A DNA stretch of 64,000 nt from Coriobacteriia bacterium (GTDB taxonomy: Bacteria; Actinomycetota; Coriobacteriia; Coriobacteriales; Eggerthellaceae), in assembly GCA_030537355.1 (NCBI GenBank), contig JAUNNF010000005.1, forward strand, positions 62,001-126,000. The letters are read 5' to 3'. Positions 18,453 to 27,366 of this stretch are shown here, one piece after another (position 1 is the first letter of the stretch; every line of letters starts with the position of its first letter). A program made the translations under genes and the position numbers. Under the pieces are notes generated by a model. That model saw only the letters and a program-made list of their open reading frames with translations. It had not been told where the DNA came from and made no database searches.

Positions 18453-19434
18453 TATATCTTTGATTTTTACTGCTAGGTTTATCAGGTAATGACATTTTAA
18501 TATAGCCCAAATCCAATGCAGGCCGTAAATAATTTATGCGTAACGTATCTTTAGATTTCAAATTTAACAATTTAAGTAAATTTTTTGATGTATATGGAAT
18601 TCCAATTTCCATATGTTTAAGTAATCGTTTAACATATTCGGTCGTTTCAAGATTATCCTCGTTGATTTTTTCTATTAACTCATCAAGTGTCTCGTTAATT
18701 AATTCAAGTATAAACTCAATAAAAACATCTGAATTACCGTTCTTATGACATGTTTCTATTGAATCATAATATTTTTCTTGATATTTTTCAATTTGACTCT
18801 CTATAGGAATAAACTCAAATATATTTCGCCATTTATATAAAATAGCTGTATTCCAAAGCCTTGCCATTCTTCCATTTCCATCAGAATAAGGATGAATAAA
18901 AACAAATTCGTAGTGAAACACTGATGACAAAATTAGAGGATGAATATTTTTTTCGCTTTCTTTTAGCCAGAGTAATAACTTTTTGATTAAACTAGGTACA
19001 TTTTTTGCTGGAGGTGCAACAAATATACATTTGCCATTTTGGAAAACACCCTCTTCGCCACTTCTAAACTTGCCTGATTCTTTAACTGTGTTATGAGTCA
19101 TTATACCGTGCAGTTTATTTAGGTCATCAATGCTAAAAATATTAATTTTAGGAATCATTTTGTATGCTGAGAATGCATTTTTAACTTCTTGTATTTCCTT
19201 TTTATCGCCAATAACAATATTTCCTTCAATTATGTCTTTTACTTGATTTAGCGATAAAGAATTAGCTTCAATTTTTAATGATGAATGAATCGACTCAATT
19301 CTGTTGTTTCTTCTAAGGTGTGGCCTACTTTCAAAATTATTATTAAAAGAAACCTTTCCTATCTTTTCTGAAATAGCAGAAATTAAATCCAGCATTCTAG
19401 CATTAATATTGTATGGAGGTGTATAGTTGTCCAA
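18442..19434 (-). CDS. Fic family protein (class II, self-inhibited)
   Basis: A 330-residue Fic enzyme; the family transfers AMP (sometimes other groups) to hydroxyls of target proteins. The catalytic loop HPYSDGNGRMAR is at residues 181-192 and is intact (H, D, GNGR). An N-terminal inhibitory helix motif S-S-L-K-I-E-A-N (51-58) matches the [S/T]xxxE[G/N] signature, so the Glu should block ATP until released. The last ~80 residues look like a winged helix, as in many Fic proteins that bind DNA. The start is TTG 19434, the first codon giving the whole N-terminal region, with AAAGG eight bases upstream. Three 12-bp tandem repeats lie immediately upstream. No antitoxin partner gene is adjacent. 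Confidence 0.9.
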   Translation of the reverse strand: MDNYTPPYNINARMLDLISAISEKIGKVSFNNNFESRPHLRRNNRIESIHSSLKIEANSLSLNQVKDIIEGNIVIGDKKEIQEVKNAFSAYKMIPKINIFSIDDLNKLHGIMTHNTVKESGKFRSGEEGVFQNGKCIFVAPPAKNVPSLIKKLLLWLKESEKNIHPLILSSVFHYEFVFIHPYSDGNGRMARLWNTAILYKWRNIFEFIPIESQIEKYQEKYYDSIETCHKNGNSDVFIEFILELINETLDELIEKINEDNLETTEYVKRLLKHMEIGIPYTSKNLLKLLNLKSKDTLRINYLRPALDLGYIKMSLPDKPSSKNQRYIRI

Positions 19435-19447
19435 AATTCAACCTTTC

Positions 19448-19483
19448 ATCCTACATATTATCCTACATGTTATCCTACATATA
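19448..19483 (-). repeat. Three 12-bp tandem repeats in the fic leader
   Basis: ATCCTACAT recurs at 19448, 19460 and 19472 with exact 12-bp spacing (plus strand). On the fic-coding strand every unit reads ATGTAGGAT, that is an ATG followed at once by a TAG stop. The repeats lie between a possible extended -10 (TATGCTATAT) and the fic ribosome site. Confidence 0.75.
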
Positions 19484-19496
19484 GCATAATTTCAAG

Positions 19497-19531
19497 TAAA
19501 AAAATACTAGCAGTGTAAACTGCTAGTATTA
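19497..19531 (-). terminator. Terminator of the iron alcohol dehydrogenase gene
   Basis: A perfect 12-bp stem (AATACTAGCAGT 19504-19515, ACTGCTAGTATT 19520-19531) has a four-base loop and is followed by T7 on the minus strand. It lies 21 bases after the stop of the dehydrogenase gene. Confidence 0.88.
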
Positions 19532-19552
19532 AAGTAATTGATGTTTAATGCT

Positions 19553-20698
19553 CTACATTAAGTTTCTGTATAATTCTTCAATCTCTTCAACAGAGCAATC
19601 ACGAGGATTACCTGGGAAGCAAGCATCAGCATGAGCGCTCTCTGCCAAGAAATGAACGTCCTCGTCTTTAACAATTTCTTTCAAATCTTGTGGAATTCCA
19701 ACATCTTTTGAAAGTTGAGCAACAGCATCAATTGCAGCACGTCTATACTCTTCTTGACTCATATCGTCTACACCTTTAACGCCCATAGCACGAGCTACTT
19801 CTCTGTAACGCTCACCAGTTTCTGGAGCATTGAATTCCATGATAGATGGAAGTAAAATAGCATTTGCAACACCGTGTGGTGTGTCATAAAGAGCACCAAG
19901 TGGATGTGCCATTGAGTGTACAAGACCTAGACCTACATTTGAGAAACCCATACCTGCAACATATTGACCAAGAGCCATTCCTTCACGGCCTTCATCAGTA
20001 TTGTCACATGCACCACGAAGATCACGAGAAATAATCTCGATAGCTTTTAAGTGGAACATATCAGATAATTCCCAAGCACCATTTGTAATGTAACCTTCAA
20101 TTGCATGAGTTAGAGCATCCATACCAGTAGAAGCTGTTAAGCCTTTAGGCATACTTGCCATCATATCTGGATCAACAATAGCAACAATTGGAATGTCTTT
20201 AGGGTCCACACATACCATCTTGCGGTTTTTCTCTGCATCGGTAATAACATAGTTAATTGTAACCTCTGCAGCTGTACCAGCTGTAGTTGGAACAGCAATG
20301 ATAGGAACGCATCTATTCTTTGTGTCTGCTACACCTTCCAAGCTTACAACATCAGCAAATTCAGGATTGTTAATAATAATACCAATGCCTTTTGCTGTAT
20401 CCATTGAAGAACCGCCACCAATTGCGATAATGCAGTCAGCGCCACTAGCTTTAAAAGCTTCAACACCACTCTGAACATTCTCTACAGTTGGATTAGGTTT
20501 GATATTTGAGTATAACTCATATGGAAAATTAGCTGCTTCTAATACATCCAAAACCTTCTGTGTTACACCAAACTCTACGAGATCAGGATCTGAGCAAACC
20601 AAAGCTTTGCTAAGCTTTTTTGCTTTTACCTCATCTGCAATTGCTTGAATTGCGCCTTTTCCGTGATAAGATGTCTCATTTAATACAAATCTGTTCAT
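19553..20698 (-). CDS. Iron-containing alcohol dehydrogenase
   Basis: A 381-residue NAD(P)-dependent group III (iron) alcohol dehydrogenase, of the family that includes FucO and DhaT. The nucleotide-binding motif GGGSSMDTAKG is at about residue 94-104. The metal ligands come from Asp and the His residues in M-D-A-L-T-H-A-I-E-G-Y (~195-205) and H-S-M-A-H-P-L-G-A...T-P-H-G (~262-280). It would interconvert a short alcohol and aldehyde during fermentation; the substrate is undetermined. Strong ribosome site (GGAGGAAAAAATT) before ATG 20698. It follows the CPBP protease gene by 27 bases and may be co-transcribed with it, but also has its own terminator downstream. Confidence 0.92.
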   Translation of the reverse strand: MNRFVLNETSYHGKGAIQAIADEVKAKKLSKALVCSDPDLVEFGVTQKVLDVLEAANFPYELYSNIKPNPTVENVQSGVEAFKASGADCIIAIGGGSSMDTAKGIGIIINNPEFADVVSLEGVADTKNRCVPIIAVPTTAGTAAEVTINYVITDAEKNRKMVCVDPKDIPIVAIVDPDMMASMPKGLTASTGMDALTHAIEGYITNGAWELSDMFHLKAIEIISRDLRGACDNTDEGREGMALGQYVAGMGFSNVGLGLVHSMAHPLGALYDTPHGVANAILLPSIMEFNAPETGERYREVARAMGVKGVDDMSQEEYRRAAIDAVAQLSKDVGIPQDLKEIVKDEDVHFLAESAHADACFPGNPRDCSVEEIEELYRNLM

Positions 20699-20725
20699 AA
20701 TTTTTTCCTCCTTTGTCTCTATGAA

Positions 20726-22303
20726 CTATTTTATTGGCTCTAACATTGCATCGCCAAATTTTTCACGCCATAATGCCAAAATTTCATCATGCTTCTTTGG
20801 TCTTACTAACCAGATACCATATATAATCATCACAACACTCCAGACTATAAGAAGTATTGTACCAATATCGAGAGTAAACGCCTGAGTTTGAACACCTCCT
20901 TGTTCAAGTGCGGCTGGAGCTAAAAATGCGGCTGTGTCAACTAAACCATGGCAAATAATAGAAGCCCATAGGTTTCCAGTTCTAAGCAATACAGCAGCAA
21001 AAGTTACACCCAAAGCAAACGCATAAAATACTTGAAAACAAGTAGTGCCCATATCTGCACCAGCTAAAACATTTGCCATATGAATTAGGCCAAAAATGCC
21101 TGCAGACACAAATAAAGCAATCCAGATACCTGCTTTTCTATTATATATACGTATTAGATTTGGAACTATCATTCCTCTAAATCCAACTTCTTCAATAAAG
21201 CCTGGAATAAAGCCTAAAACAATAACTCCAATAACCCACATTACACCACGTTGAAACTCAGGAACTTCTCCCATAAAATAACCAAAACAATTAAAGCCCA
21301 CCACTACAAATGCCGGCAAACACAACAATAATGCCTTACCAAACTTCTTTGTTGTTAAAACACCTTTATAGTTAGAATGTTTAAATCGCAGTGCAAACCA
21401 CCACAAAATTAAAACTGAAGTAATAATTGTTACAAGGCCAACAATAATTTGATTAATGTCACCTGCGTTAGCAACTTCCCTGGCGCTTTGTTGTATTAAT
21501 TGTTGGATAGCGTCATTAGTATTTGTTGGCATCTTAGGAATTTCATTTTCCAACAATTTTTTAACAGGATCTGACAATACAGTCATAAAGTTAGTGCCTA
21601 TGATAAGTAAAAATACCGTACTCCAGAAAGGCCTGTTAAACAAAGAACTATCTCTACATATTATCTCTTTACGTCCTTGATTAAAACTGAGTTCAATCAA
21701 TCTATTATTATGATGCTGCATCAAGCCTAACACAAGGAAACTTGACACATAGAAAAATAATAAACCAAAAATTGTAAATAACAATGTTGCAAATATAGTT
21801 GCAGCGCCTATATCACCGCCTGTAACAAAGAACATACATAAGGATAAAGCAAGAGCAAGTATCCAACCAATAAGTAAAATTACTAGATATAAAACTCCTA
21901 ATTTTTGTTTCTTAATGCCACTACTTAAATAAAAACTACTTTGTTTTTTACCAATTGAATATACCCAATAAATATTGTATATACCAAAAGTAATTATTGT
22001 TAAGAAAACAACAAGTGAAGGGGCTGCACCTCGTTTTTGTTTAGTAATAGCTTTAGATTCTTTATCGATTTCAAAAATCCAAAACAATTCATAAACAACA
22101 GTAACAATAGAAAATAAAATTTGTAAAAATATATTACGTTTATAAATTTTACGTGTTCTAACTTTCTTTCCATTTGGTTTTATAATAGGAGGTTCGGACT
22201 CAACATTTTCTTCAGATTTTAATTTTGTCTCATTTAGAGGACTTGGAGCAGAATGTCGAGCTTCAACATCCGGTTTTAAAACGGGAGTTTCTTTCTCTTC
22301 CAT
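20726..22303 (-). CDS. DUF4234-CPBP intramembrane metalloprotease fusion
   Basis: A 525-residue multi-pass membrane protein. Residues 1-70 are a hydrophilic, charged cytoplasmic tail. Residues ~90-180 look like a DUF4234 module (FGIYNIYWVYSIGKK followed by hydrophobic helices). The C-terminal half is a CPBP (Abi/CAAX-type) glutamic protease with motif 1 EEVGFRGM (~370), motif 2 FGLIHMAN (~410) and motif 3 ICHGLVD (~460). CPBP enzymes cleave inside the membrane and are linked to peptide maturation or self-immunity; the substrate here is unknown. No bacteriocin-like gene is adjacent. The ribosome site AGAAAGGAACGTAA supports ATG 22303. Divergent from pgi, with 79 bases between. Confidence 0.82.
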   Translation of the reverse strand: MEEKETPVLKPDVEARHSAPSPLNETKLKSEENVESEPPIIKPNGKKVRTRKIYKRNIFLQILFSIVTVVYELFWIFEIDKESKAITKQKRGAAPSLVVFLTIITFGIYNIYWVYSIGKKQSSFYLSSGIKKQKLGVLYLVILLIGWILALALSLCMFFVTGGDIGAATIFATLLFTIFGLLFFYVSSFLVLGLMQHHNNRLIELSFNQGRKEIICRDSSLFNRPFWSTVFLLIIGTNFMTVLSDPVKKLLENEIPKMPTNTNDAIQQLIQQSAREVANAGDINQIIVGLVTIITSVLILWWFALRFKHSNYKGVLTTKKFGKALLLCLPAFVVVGFNCFGYFMGEVPEFQRGVMWVIGVIVLGFIPGFIEEVGFRGMIVPNLIRIYNRKAGIWIALFVSAGIFGLIHMANVLAGADMGTTCFQVFYAFALGVTFAAVLLRTGNLWASIICHGLVDTAAFLAPAALEQGGVQTQAFTLDIGTILLIVWSVVMIIYGIWLVRPKKHDEILALWREKFGDAMLEPIK

Positions 22304-22382
22304 TTACGTTCCTTTCTATTGGAAAATTATGAAAAGATTATACTATAATTCAACTATAAATTATCAATAAAAAGGAGAAAAC

Positions 22383-23714
22383 ATGATTAAGTTTAGTACG
22401 AAAAATGCAGGGCTTTTAGAAGGCGAATTAGAAAAAATACAACCTCAAGTAGAAGCAGCATACAATACCCTTATGAACAGGTCAGGTGCTGGGGCTGAAA
22501 TGCTTGGTTGGTTAAATCTTGCAAACGAATATGACAAAGAAGAATTTGCAAGACTAAAAAGTGCTGCCAAAAAAATCCAAAGTGATAGTGATGTGCTAGT
22601 TTCTATTGGTATTGGTGGAAGTTATCTTGGTGCTCGTGCTGGAATTGAGTTTGTATTTGGTCCATTCGCAAATCAACTTGCAAAAGATAGAGATGGTGTT
22701 GAAGTTTACTTTGCAGGAAGCAATATAAGCAGTTCATACGTTCAAAACATCTTTGATATTATTGGCGATCGTGATTTTTCTGTAAATGTTATCAGTAAAA
22801 GCGGAACAACAACCGAACCAGCTGTTGCATTTAGACTTTTCAAAGAGAAACTTGAAGAAAAATACGGCAAAGAAGCTGCAAAAGATCGTATCTATTGTAC
22901 AACTGACGGAAACAAGGGTGCTCTCCATGACATGGCAATCGAAGAAGGTTATGAAAGATTTGTTGTACCTGATGCTACAGGTGGACGTTTCAGTTGCTTA
23001 ACAGCTGTAGGGCTCTTACCAATGGCTGCAGCTGGTATGGACCTTGATGAAATCATGAGAGGTCTTAGTGATGCTACCGAAAAATACAACAATCCTGACT
23101 TCATGACAAACGACGTTATGAAATATGCTGCCTGCAGAACAATCATGTTGTCAAGAGGAAAAGTCATAGAAATTCTCGCTAATTACGAACCATCACTTAC
23201 TATGTTTGGTGAATGGTATAAACAGTTGTTCGCAGAGAGCGAAGGTAAGGAGCATAAAGGAATATTTCCTGTATCTGCTAATTTTTCTACAGATCTACAC
23301 AGTATTGGTCAGTTCATTCAAGACGGTGCTAGAAATATGTTCGAAACAGTTATCTGGGTTGACAAACCTCAAACAGACCTAACAGTTCCAAACGACGAGG
23401 CAAACGTTGATGGCTTAAACTTTGCAAGTGGCAAGACAATGCAATTTATGAACCAACAAGCTATGCGAGGCACAATGCTTGCTCACGTTGATGGTGGCAC
23501 ACCAAACTTAACTGTAAACTTAGATGAACTTTCATCTTATACATTTGGCGAGCTTGTTTATTTCTTCTGGAAAGTATTAGCATTATCAGCTTATATGCTT
23601 GGTGTTAATCCATTTGATCAACCAGGTGTTGAAGCCTATAAGAAAAATATGTTTGCTCTTCTTGGTAAACCAGGTTTTGAAGATATGAAAGCTGACTTGG
23701 AAGCTAGGCTTTAG
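22383..23714 (+). CDS. pgi: Glucose-6-phosphate isomerase
   Basis: Interconverts glucose-6-phosphate and fructose-6-phosphate in glycolysis. The 443-residue length is that of the short bacterial form. The SIS-fold phosphate-binding segment [15 protein letters not shown] (~137-151) and the C-terminal motif region are intact, including the [10 protein letters not shown] segment (~305-314). A -10 box TATAAT at 22344-22349 and ribosome site AAAGGAGAAAAC precede ATG 22383. The gene stands alone and ends next to a 45-bp repeat shared with another convergent gene end at 26398. Confidence 0.96.
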   Translation: MIKFSTKNAGLLEGELEKIQPQVEAAYNTLMNRSGAGAEMLGWLNLANEYDKEEFARLKSAAKKIQSDSDVLVSIGIGGSYLGARAGIEFVFGPFANQLAKDRDGVEVYFAGSNISSSYVQNIFDIIGDRDFSVNVISKSGTTTEPAVAFRLFKEKLEEKYGKEAAKDRIYCTTDGNKGALHDMAIEEGYERFVVPDATGGRFSCLTAVGLLPMAAAGMDLDEIMRGLSDATEKYNNPDFMTNDVMKYAACRTIMLSRGKVIEILANYEPSLTMFGEWYKQLFAESEGKEHKGIFPVSANFSTDLHSIGQFIQDGARNMFETVIWVDKPQTDLTVPNDEANVDGLNFASGKTMQFMNQQAMRGTMLAHVDGGTPNLTVNLDELSSYTFGELVYFFWKVLALSAYMLGVNPFDQPGVEAYKKNMFALLGKPGFEDMKADLEARL

Positions 23715-23719
23715 GTTTA

Positions 23720-23764
23720 GGGGCGTGGTTATTGGCGCCAAATGGCACCTTTGGGACACCCTTA
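23720..23764. repeat. 45-bp intergenic repeat, copy 1
   Basis: This element, with the core TTGGCGCCAAATGGCACC, lies in the 51-base gap between the convergent pgi and gtrA-type genes. A nearly identical copy is at 26398-26442, again between convergent genes. It contains a perfect palindrome TTGGCGCCAA and a CCAAA-7-TTTGG hairpin. It could act as a bidirectional terminator or a protein-binding site. Confidence 0.8.
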
Positions 23765-23765
23765 A

Positions 23766-24212
23766 TTAATCACCCGCATCAAGCAATATTTTGCGGGTGA
23801 CAAAATTCCAAACCATAACAATTGCAGTTGCAACAATCTTTGCAACATTGTCCTTTAAGAGTTGAGCTACTTCAAACGGCCATGGTATACCATGAGCTAC
23901 TCCCCAAACAACAAAATTATTTATAGCAAGTCCAATAATTGACAATACAACAAAAATTATAAATTCTTTCGCACGATTCATGTCTTCTTTATGTTTGAAG
24001 ACATATTTCATGCTGGCAATATAATTAAAAATAACAGATACGGTAAAACCAGTTGTAGTGGCTACAAGTGTAAACCATTCTTGAGATGCAAATTGTTCGC
24101 CAGCAGATATTGTACCAGCAATTAAAACAACATTAAAAATGCCCCAGTCTATAAAAAAAGCAATAATGCCAACAACACCAAATTTTGCTATTTGAGCCAA
24201 CAGTTTTTTCAT
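23766..24212 (-). CDS. GtrA-like membrane protein
   Basis: A 148-residue protein of the GtrA family: four membrane helices, with the F-G-V-V-G-I-I-A-F-F-I-D-W-G start typical of the family. GtrA proteins are thought to flip polyprenyl-phosphate-linked sugars, or otherwise help make cell-surface polysaccharides or teichoic acid decorations. Next to it, on the other side of an MFS gene, lies a polyprenol-phosphate-type glycosyltransferase (25463), the usual partner. It starts four bases after the stop of the MFS gene, so both are one transcript. Confidence 0.88.
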   Translation of the reverse strand: MKKLLAQIAKFGVVGIIAFFIDWGIFNVVLIAGTISAGEQFASQEWFTLVATTTGFTVSVIFNYIASMKYVFKHKEDMNRAKEFIIFVVLSIIGLAINNFVVWGVAHGIPWPFEVAQLLKDNVAKIVATAIVMVWNFVTRKILLDAGD

Positions 24213-24216
24213 ACTT

Positions 24217-25404
24217 TTAACTATTTTTCTTGCCTAAAAACACAACCAAACATACAATTATAGCACCAATCAAACATATAATTGTACCCACAAGTAAAAC
24301 AACAGTAATTCCTCCACTAAAACTCATTAAAAAACCACCAATTGTGCTACCTAAAACACTACTTATTGTATCTGACCAATTCATAAAAGTCTGTCCTGTT
24401 ACTTCATCTTCTTTATCTACAACTTCGTGAGTATAATAAACTCTTGCTGCGGCCATAATTCCAAAACTAGTTAATTGTAAGACCTGTGCTAAATATACAA
24501 TCCAAATATTTCCAGCTAAACAAAAAAGTGTTCCTTTTAAAAAAAATGAAAATCCTGAAAAAATAAGAAGTGTTCTAGTGGATATATGCTTATTAATTTT
24601 TGTATACAAAAACAAAGCTGGAATTTCTAAAACTGCAGCAATACTAATGGCTATACCCATTTCGCTAGCACCACACCCAACATTTTCAACAATACGAATA
24701 AAATACAACATAGACATATTGTGAAACAACATAATAAGGGTAATGCCCAAAAGCATAACAAAAAATAACGGATACTTTTTAATAAAAGCTCCACCGGTAA
24801 TCCTAGTTACTTGATCTGAGGAGTCAATTTCTTTAAGTCCAAATAATGGCTCATTAGGCAATATTCGAAAAGCCAATATAAAAATAACAAAATTTAAAAT
24901 TATTGAAGCAATAGGAATAACATTTGCTCCCCAAATACCTGTACAACGCCCTAATGCAAATGTTGTTATTGCAAAGAACAATGAACCAAAACCTCTTGCT
25001 ATACCAAAATCAATTTTAATTTCCTTTTTGCCATACTGAAAACTTACTGCATTTAATATAGGCATAATCAAATACACATTCATAACAAGCACGCAATAAA
25101 TGATGCTTGTAATAAACGTTGGTACGTTAAATAATAAAATTACCGAAACAAGAATTTGTAAAGCAGACAAAATTACTATTAAAGTTTTTGAAGATATTCG
25201 ACGCGATTTGTCAGCTAATCTACCTAAAACAGGCGCAATAAGAGTAGCAGTTATATTTGCAACAGCAACAATTATTCCAGTTTCATAATCTGAAACTCCC
25301 CTACTAAATAAGAAAAAAGTAGCATAACTTGCGGCGATACATGTAGTTGCAGTAAATAAACCAGTTATTAATCTATATTTGTAATTTTCTAATTTACTGT
25401 TCAT
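24217..25404 (-). CDS. Major facilitator superfamily transporter
   Basis: About 395 residues with twelve predicted membrane helices and a loop with the G-R-L-A-D-K-S-R-R signature after helix 2, typical of MFS. The substrate is unknown; the helix pattern resembles the NreP/LacY-type or MFS_1-like sugar or drug carriers. An in-frame ATG at 25416 overlaps a good -10 box TATAAT (25415-25420), so transcripts probably begin near 25408 and ATG 25404 (MNSKLENYK) is the better start, with almost no leader. Divergent from the glycosyltransferase gene by under 60 bases and followed closely by the GtrA gene. Confidence 0.82.
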   Translation of the reverse strand: MNSKLENYKYRLITGLFTATTCIAASYATFFLFSRGVSDYETGIIVAVANITATLIAPVLGRLADKSRRISSKTLIVILSALQILVSVILLFNVPTFITSIIYCVLVMNVYLIMPILNAVSFQYGKKEIKIDFGIARGFGSLFFAITTFALGRCTGIWGANVIPIASIILNFVIFILAFRILPNEPLFGLKEIDSSDQVTRITGGAFIKKYPLFFVMLLGITLIMLFHNMSMLYFIRIVENVGCGASEMGIAISIAAVLEIPALFLYTKINKHISTRTLLIFSGFSFFLKGTLFCLAGNIWIVYLAQVLQLTSFGIMAAARVYYTHEVVDKEDEVTGQTFMNWSDTISSVLGSTIGGFLMSFSGGITVVLLVGTIICLIGAIIVCLVVFLGKKNS

Positions 25405-25462
25405 TTTTTTTGTCATTATAACAAAAATAAGTTAAAATATAGATTGTTAAGAAAGGATATGT

Positions 25463-26398
25463 ATGAAAAAAGAAAAAATTGCAGTAATTATTCCTTGTTA
25501 CAACGAGGCTATGACAATTGGTAAAGTAATTGACGACTTTAGGAAAGAATTACCTGATGCAGATATTTATGTTTATGACAACAATTCTAGCGATGACACT
25601 TCAAAAATTGCAAAAGAACACGGCGCAATTGTAAGAGTCGAAAGCCGTCAAGGAAAAGGTCGCGTTGTACGCCAAATGCATAGAGACATTACCGCAGATT
25701 ATTATGTAATGGTTGATGGTGATGATACATATCCAGCAGAATTTGTCCATGATATGTTAAAACCCTTGCGTGAAAACAAGGCAGATATGACTATTGGTGA
25801 CAGATTGAGCAATGGTACATATGGAAGCGAAAATGATAGAGCCTTCCATGGGCTTGGTAATAACCTTGTAAGATGGATGATTAAAGTTATTTATGGCCAC
25901 AACTTTAAAGATGTTATGACAGGATATCGAGCATACAACACTGTATTTGCAAAAGCTATGCCTGTTTTGTCTCCTGGATTCCAAATTGAAACTGAGCTTT
26001 CAATCCACGCTGTTGATAAAAGCTGGAGAGTAATGGAAGTGCCTATTGACTATAGAGATCGTCCAGAAGGCTCAGAAAGCAAGCTGTCAACATTCAGCGA
26101 TGGCTTTAAAGTAATCTCAATGATTATGACATTATTTAAAGAGTATAAACCAATGGAGCTATTCGGAATTATTGCTGCAATATTTTTAATTGTAGGCCTC
26201 ATATTTGGTATACCAATTATTGTTGAATATGCTAATACCGGCCTCGTACCGCGATTCCCAACTGCAATTTTATCTGTTGGCTTAATCTTTATTGCAATAC
26301 TTAACTTTGTAACTGGTTTGATTTTAGGATCTGTAGTAAAAGGTCAGCGCATGCAATATGAAATTGAAGTTAATAGGATTTATGATATGTATAGATAG
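25463..26398 (+). CDS. Family 2 glycosyltransferase, polyprenol-phosphate type
   Basis: A 311-residue GT-A glycosyltransferase of the dolichol/undecaprenol-phosphate sugar synthase group (DPM1/GtrB-like). The N-terminal nucleotide-sugar domain shows VIIPCYNEAMTIG (~9-21) and the metal-binding D-G-D-D at ~92-95. The C-terminal ~80 residues hold two membrane helices. It would load a sugar from a nucleotide donor onto undecaprenyl phosphate at the inner face of the membrane, for flipping by the nearby GtrA protein. Ribosome site AAGAAAGGATATGT before ATG 25463. Its stop codon touches the second copy of the 45-bp repeat. Confidence 0.9.
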   Translation: MKKEKIAVIIPCYNEAMTIGKVIDDFRKELPDADIYVYDNNSSDDTSKIAKEHGAIVRVESRQGKGRVVRQMHRDITADYYVMVDGDDTYPAEFVHDMLKPLRENKADMTIGDRLSNGTYGSENDRAFHGLGNNLVRWMIKVIYGHNFKDVMTGYRAYNTVFAKAMPVLSPGFQIETELSIHAVDKSWRVMEVPIDYRDRPEGSESKLSTFSDGFKVISMIMTLFKEYKPMELFGIIAAIFLIVGLIFGIPIIVEYANTGLVPRFPTAILSVGLIFIAILNFVTGLILGSVVKGQRMQYEIEVNRIYDMYR

Positions 26399-26442
26399 GG
26401 GCGGAGTTATTGGCGCCAAATGGCACCTTTGGGACACCCTTA
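26398..26442. repeat. 45-bp intergenic repeat, copy 2
   Basis: A close match to the repeat at 23720-23764 (only about three differences by eye), covering the stop codon of the glycosyltransferase and the last codon of the convergent lipid kinase gene. Both copies have the same orientation and bracket the GtrA-MFS-glycosyltransferase genes. Confidence 0.8.
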
Positions 26443-27366
26443 GAAACACATAGATTCTTTGTTCACGTATACATCTATTGCATTAGGTATAGCTTCAATA
26501 TCAAACTCGGTATTTTCATATCTCTCGCCATCAATTTGGCAAGGTACAATTTTATCAATTATCAAGTGCAACTTTTTAGCTTGGGCAAATCTAATACATT
26601 TTCTATTTACGTGTTTGCCTTTGGAAGCAAGGGCGAAAATGGCAAGAGCTTTTTTTCTCGACATATGTCCTACCGTATAACAAATATTCAAAATACCATC
26701 ATTTAGTTTAGCATTTGGTGTAATTGGAAAACCCCCACCATATGAACGCCCATTTTGAATGGCTAAGATATATGATTCGTTTTCAATTACCTCTCCATTG
26801 TCAAGCTCTGCTTTAAAGTTATAAGATTCAAAATGATGGGCAATTTGATTTAGTCCACTTTCAAAATAAAGCAGCAATCCCTTTTGACCAGTTTTTTTAC
26901 GAAGATCCATAGTGCCTAACGCAATCCCTGCATCAACACCAAAAGATAATGTTTCTACAAAATACTGATCGTTAACTTTGCCAATGTCTGCGCTCTTGAC
27001 CTCAGCTTCCATAAGCTCATTAATTGCTTTATCTACTTTAGCTGTAATTGCAATTGATTTAGAATAATCATTTCCAGAACCTACTGGTATTAAAGCAAGC
27101 TTTGGACGATCCTTTTTTTGAATGCGCATCAGACCTGTTGCAGTTTCGTGAACTAAACCATCGCCACCTACAATAACAACAGTGTCATAATTCATCGAAC
27201 TTGCAGCTAAATCTATACCATGGCCTTCGTGTTTTGTATATTTAATTTCGACATCTTGTTTATACTTATTTTTTAATTTCTCGTAAACACTTCTTCCAGC
27301 CTTGTTACCTTTTCCACTTTGAGCAACAGGATTTACAATAATTAGGGCTTTACCAAGATTGTTCAT
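26440..27366 (-). CDS. Diacylglycerol kinase-type lipid kinase (YegS/DgkB family)
   Basis: A 308-residue soluble lipid kinase with the DAGK catalytic domain. It has an N-terminal I-V-N-P-V-A-Q-S-G-K-G (residues ~10-20), the nucleotide loop VVIVGGDGLVHETATG (~60-75; usual GGDGT has Leu instead of Thr), and P-V-G-S-G-N-D-Y-S (~95-104). The family phosphorylates diacylglycerol or related lipids, recycling lipid left by lipoteichoic acid synthesis. The ATG at 27366 overlaps the stop of thyX by four bases, so the two genes are translationally coupled. Likely membrane-associated. Confidence 0.9.
   Translation of the reverse strand: MNNLGKALIIVNPVAQSGKGNKAGRSVYEKLKNKYKQDVEIKYTKHEGHGIDLAASSMNYDTVVIVGGDGLVHETATGLMRIQKKDRPKLALIPVGSGNDYSKSIAITAKVDKAINELMEAEVKSADIGKVNDQYFVETLSFGVDAGIALGTMDLRKKTGQKGLLLYFESGLNQIAHHFESYNFKAELDNGEVIENESYILAIQNGRSYGGGFPITPNAKLNDGILNICYTVGHMSRKKALAIFALASKGKHVNRKCIRFAQAKKLHLIIDKIVPCQIDGERYENTEFDIEAIPNAIDVYVNKESMCF

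Noticed and set aside
25405-25416. ATG 25416 as start of the MFS transporter
   Set aside because: This ATG overlaps the TATAAT -10 box, so transcripts would begin after it; ATG 25404 fits.
23720-26442. Insertion-sequence ends around the GtrA-MFS-glycosyltransferase genes
   Set aside because: The two 45-bp copies are direct, not inverted, and no transposase lies between them; each also sits neatly at a convergent gene end.
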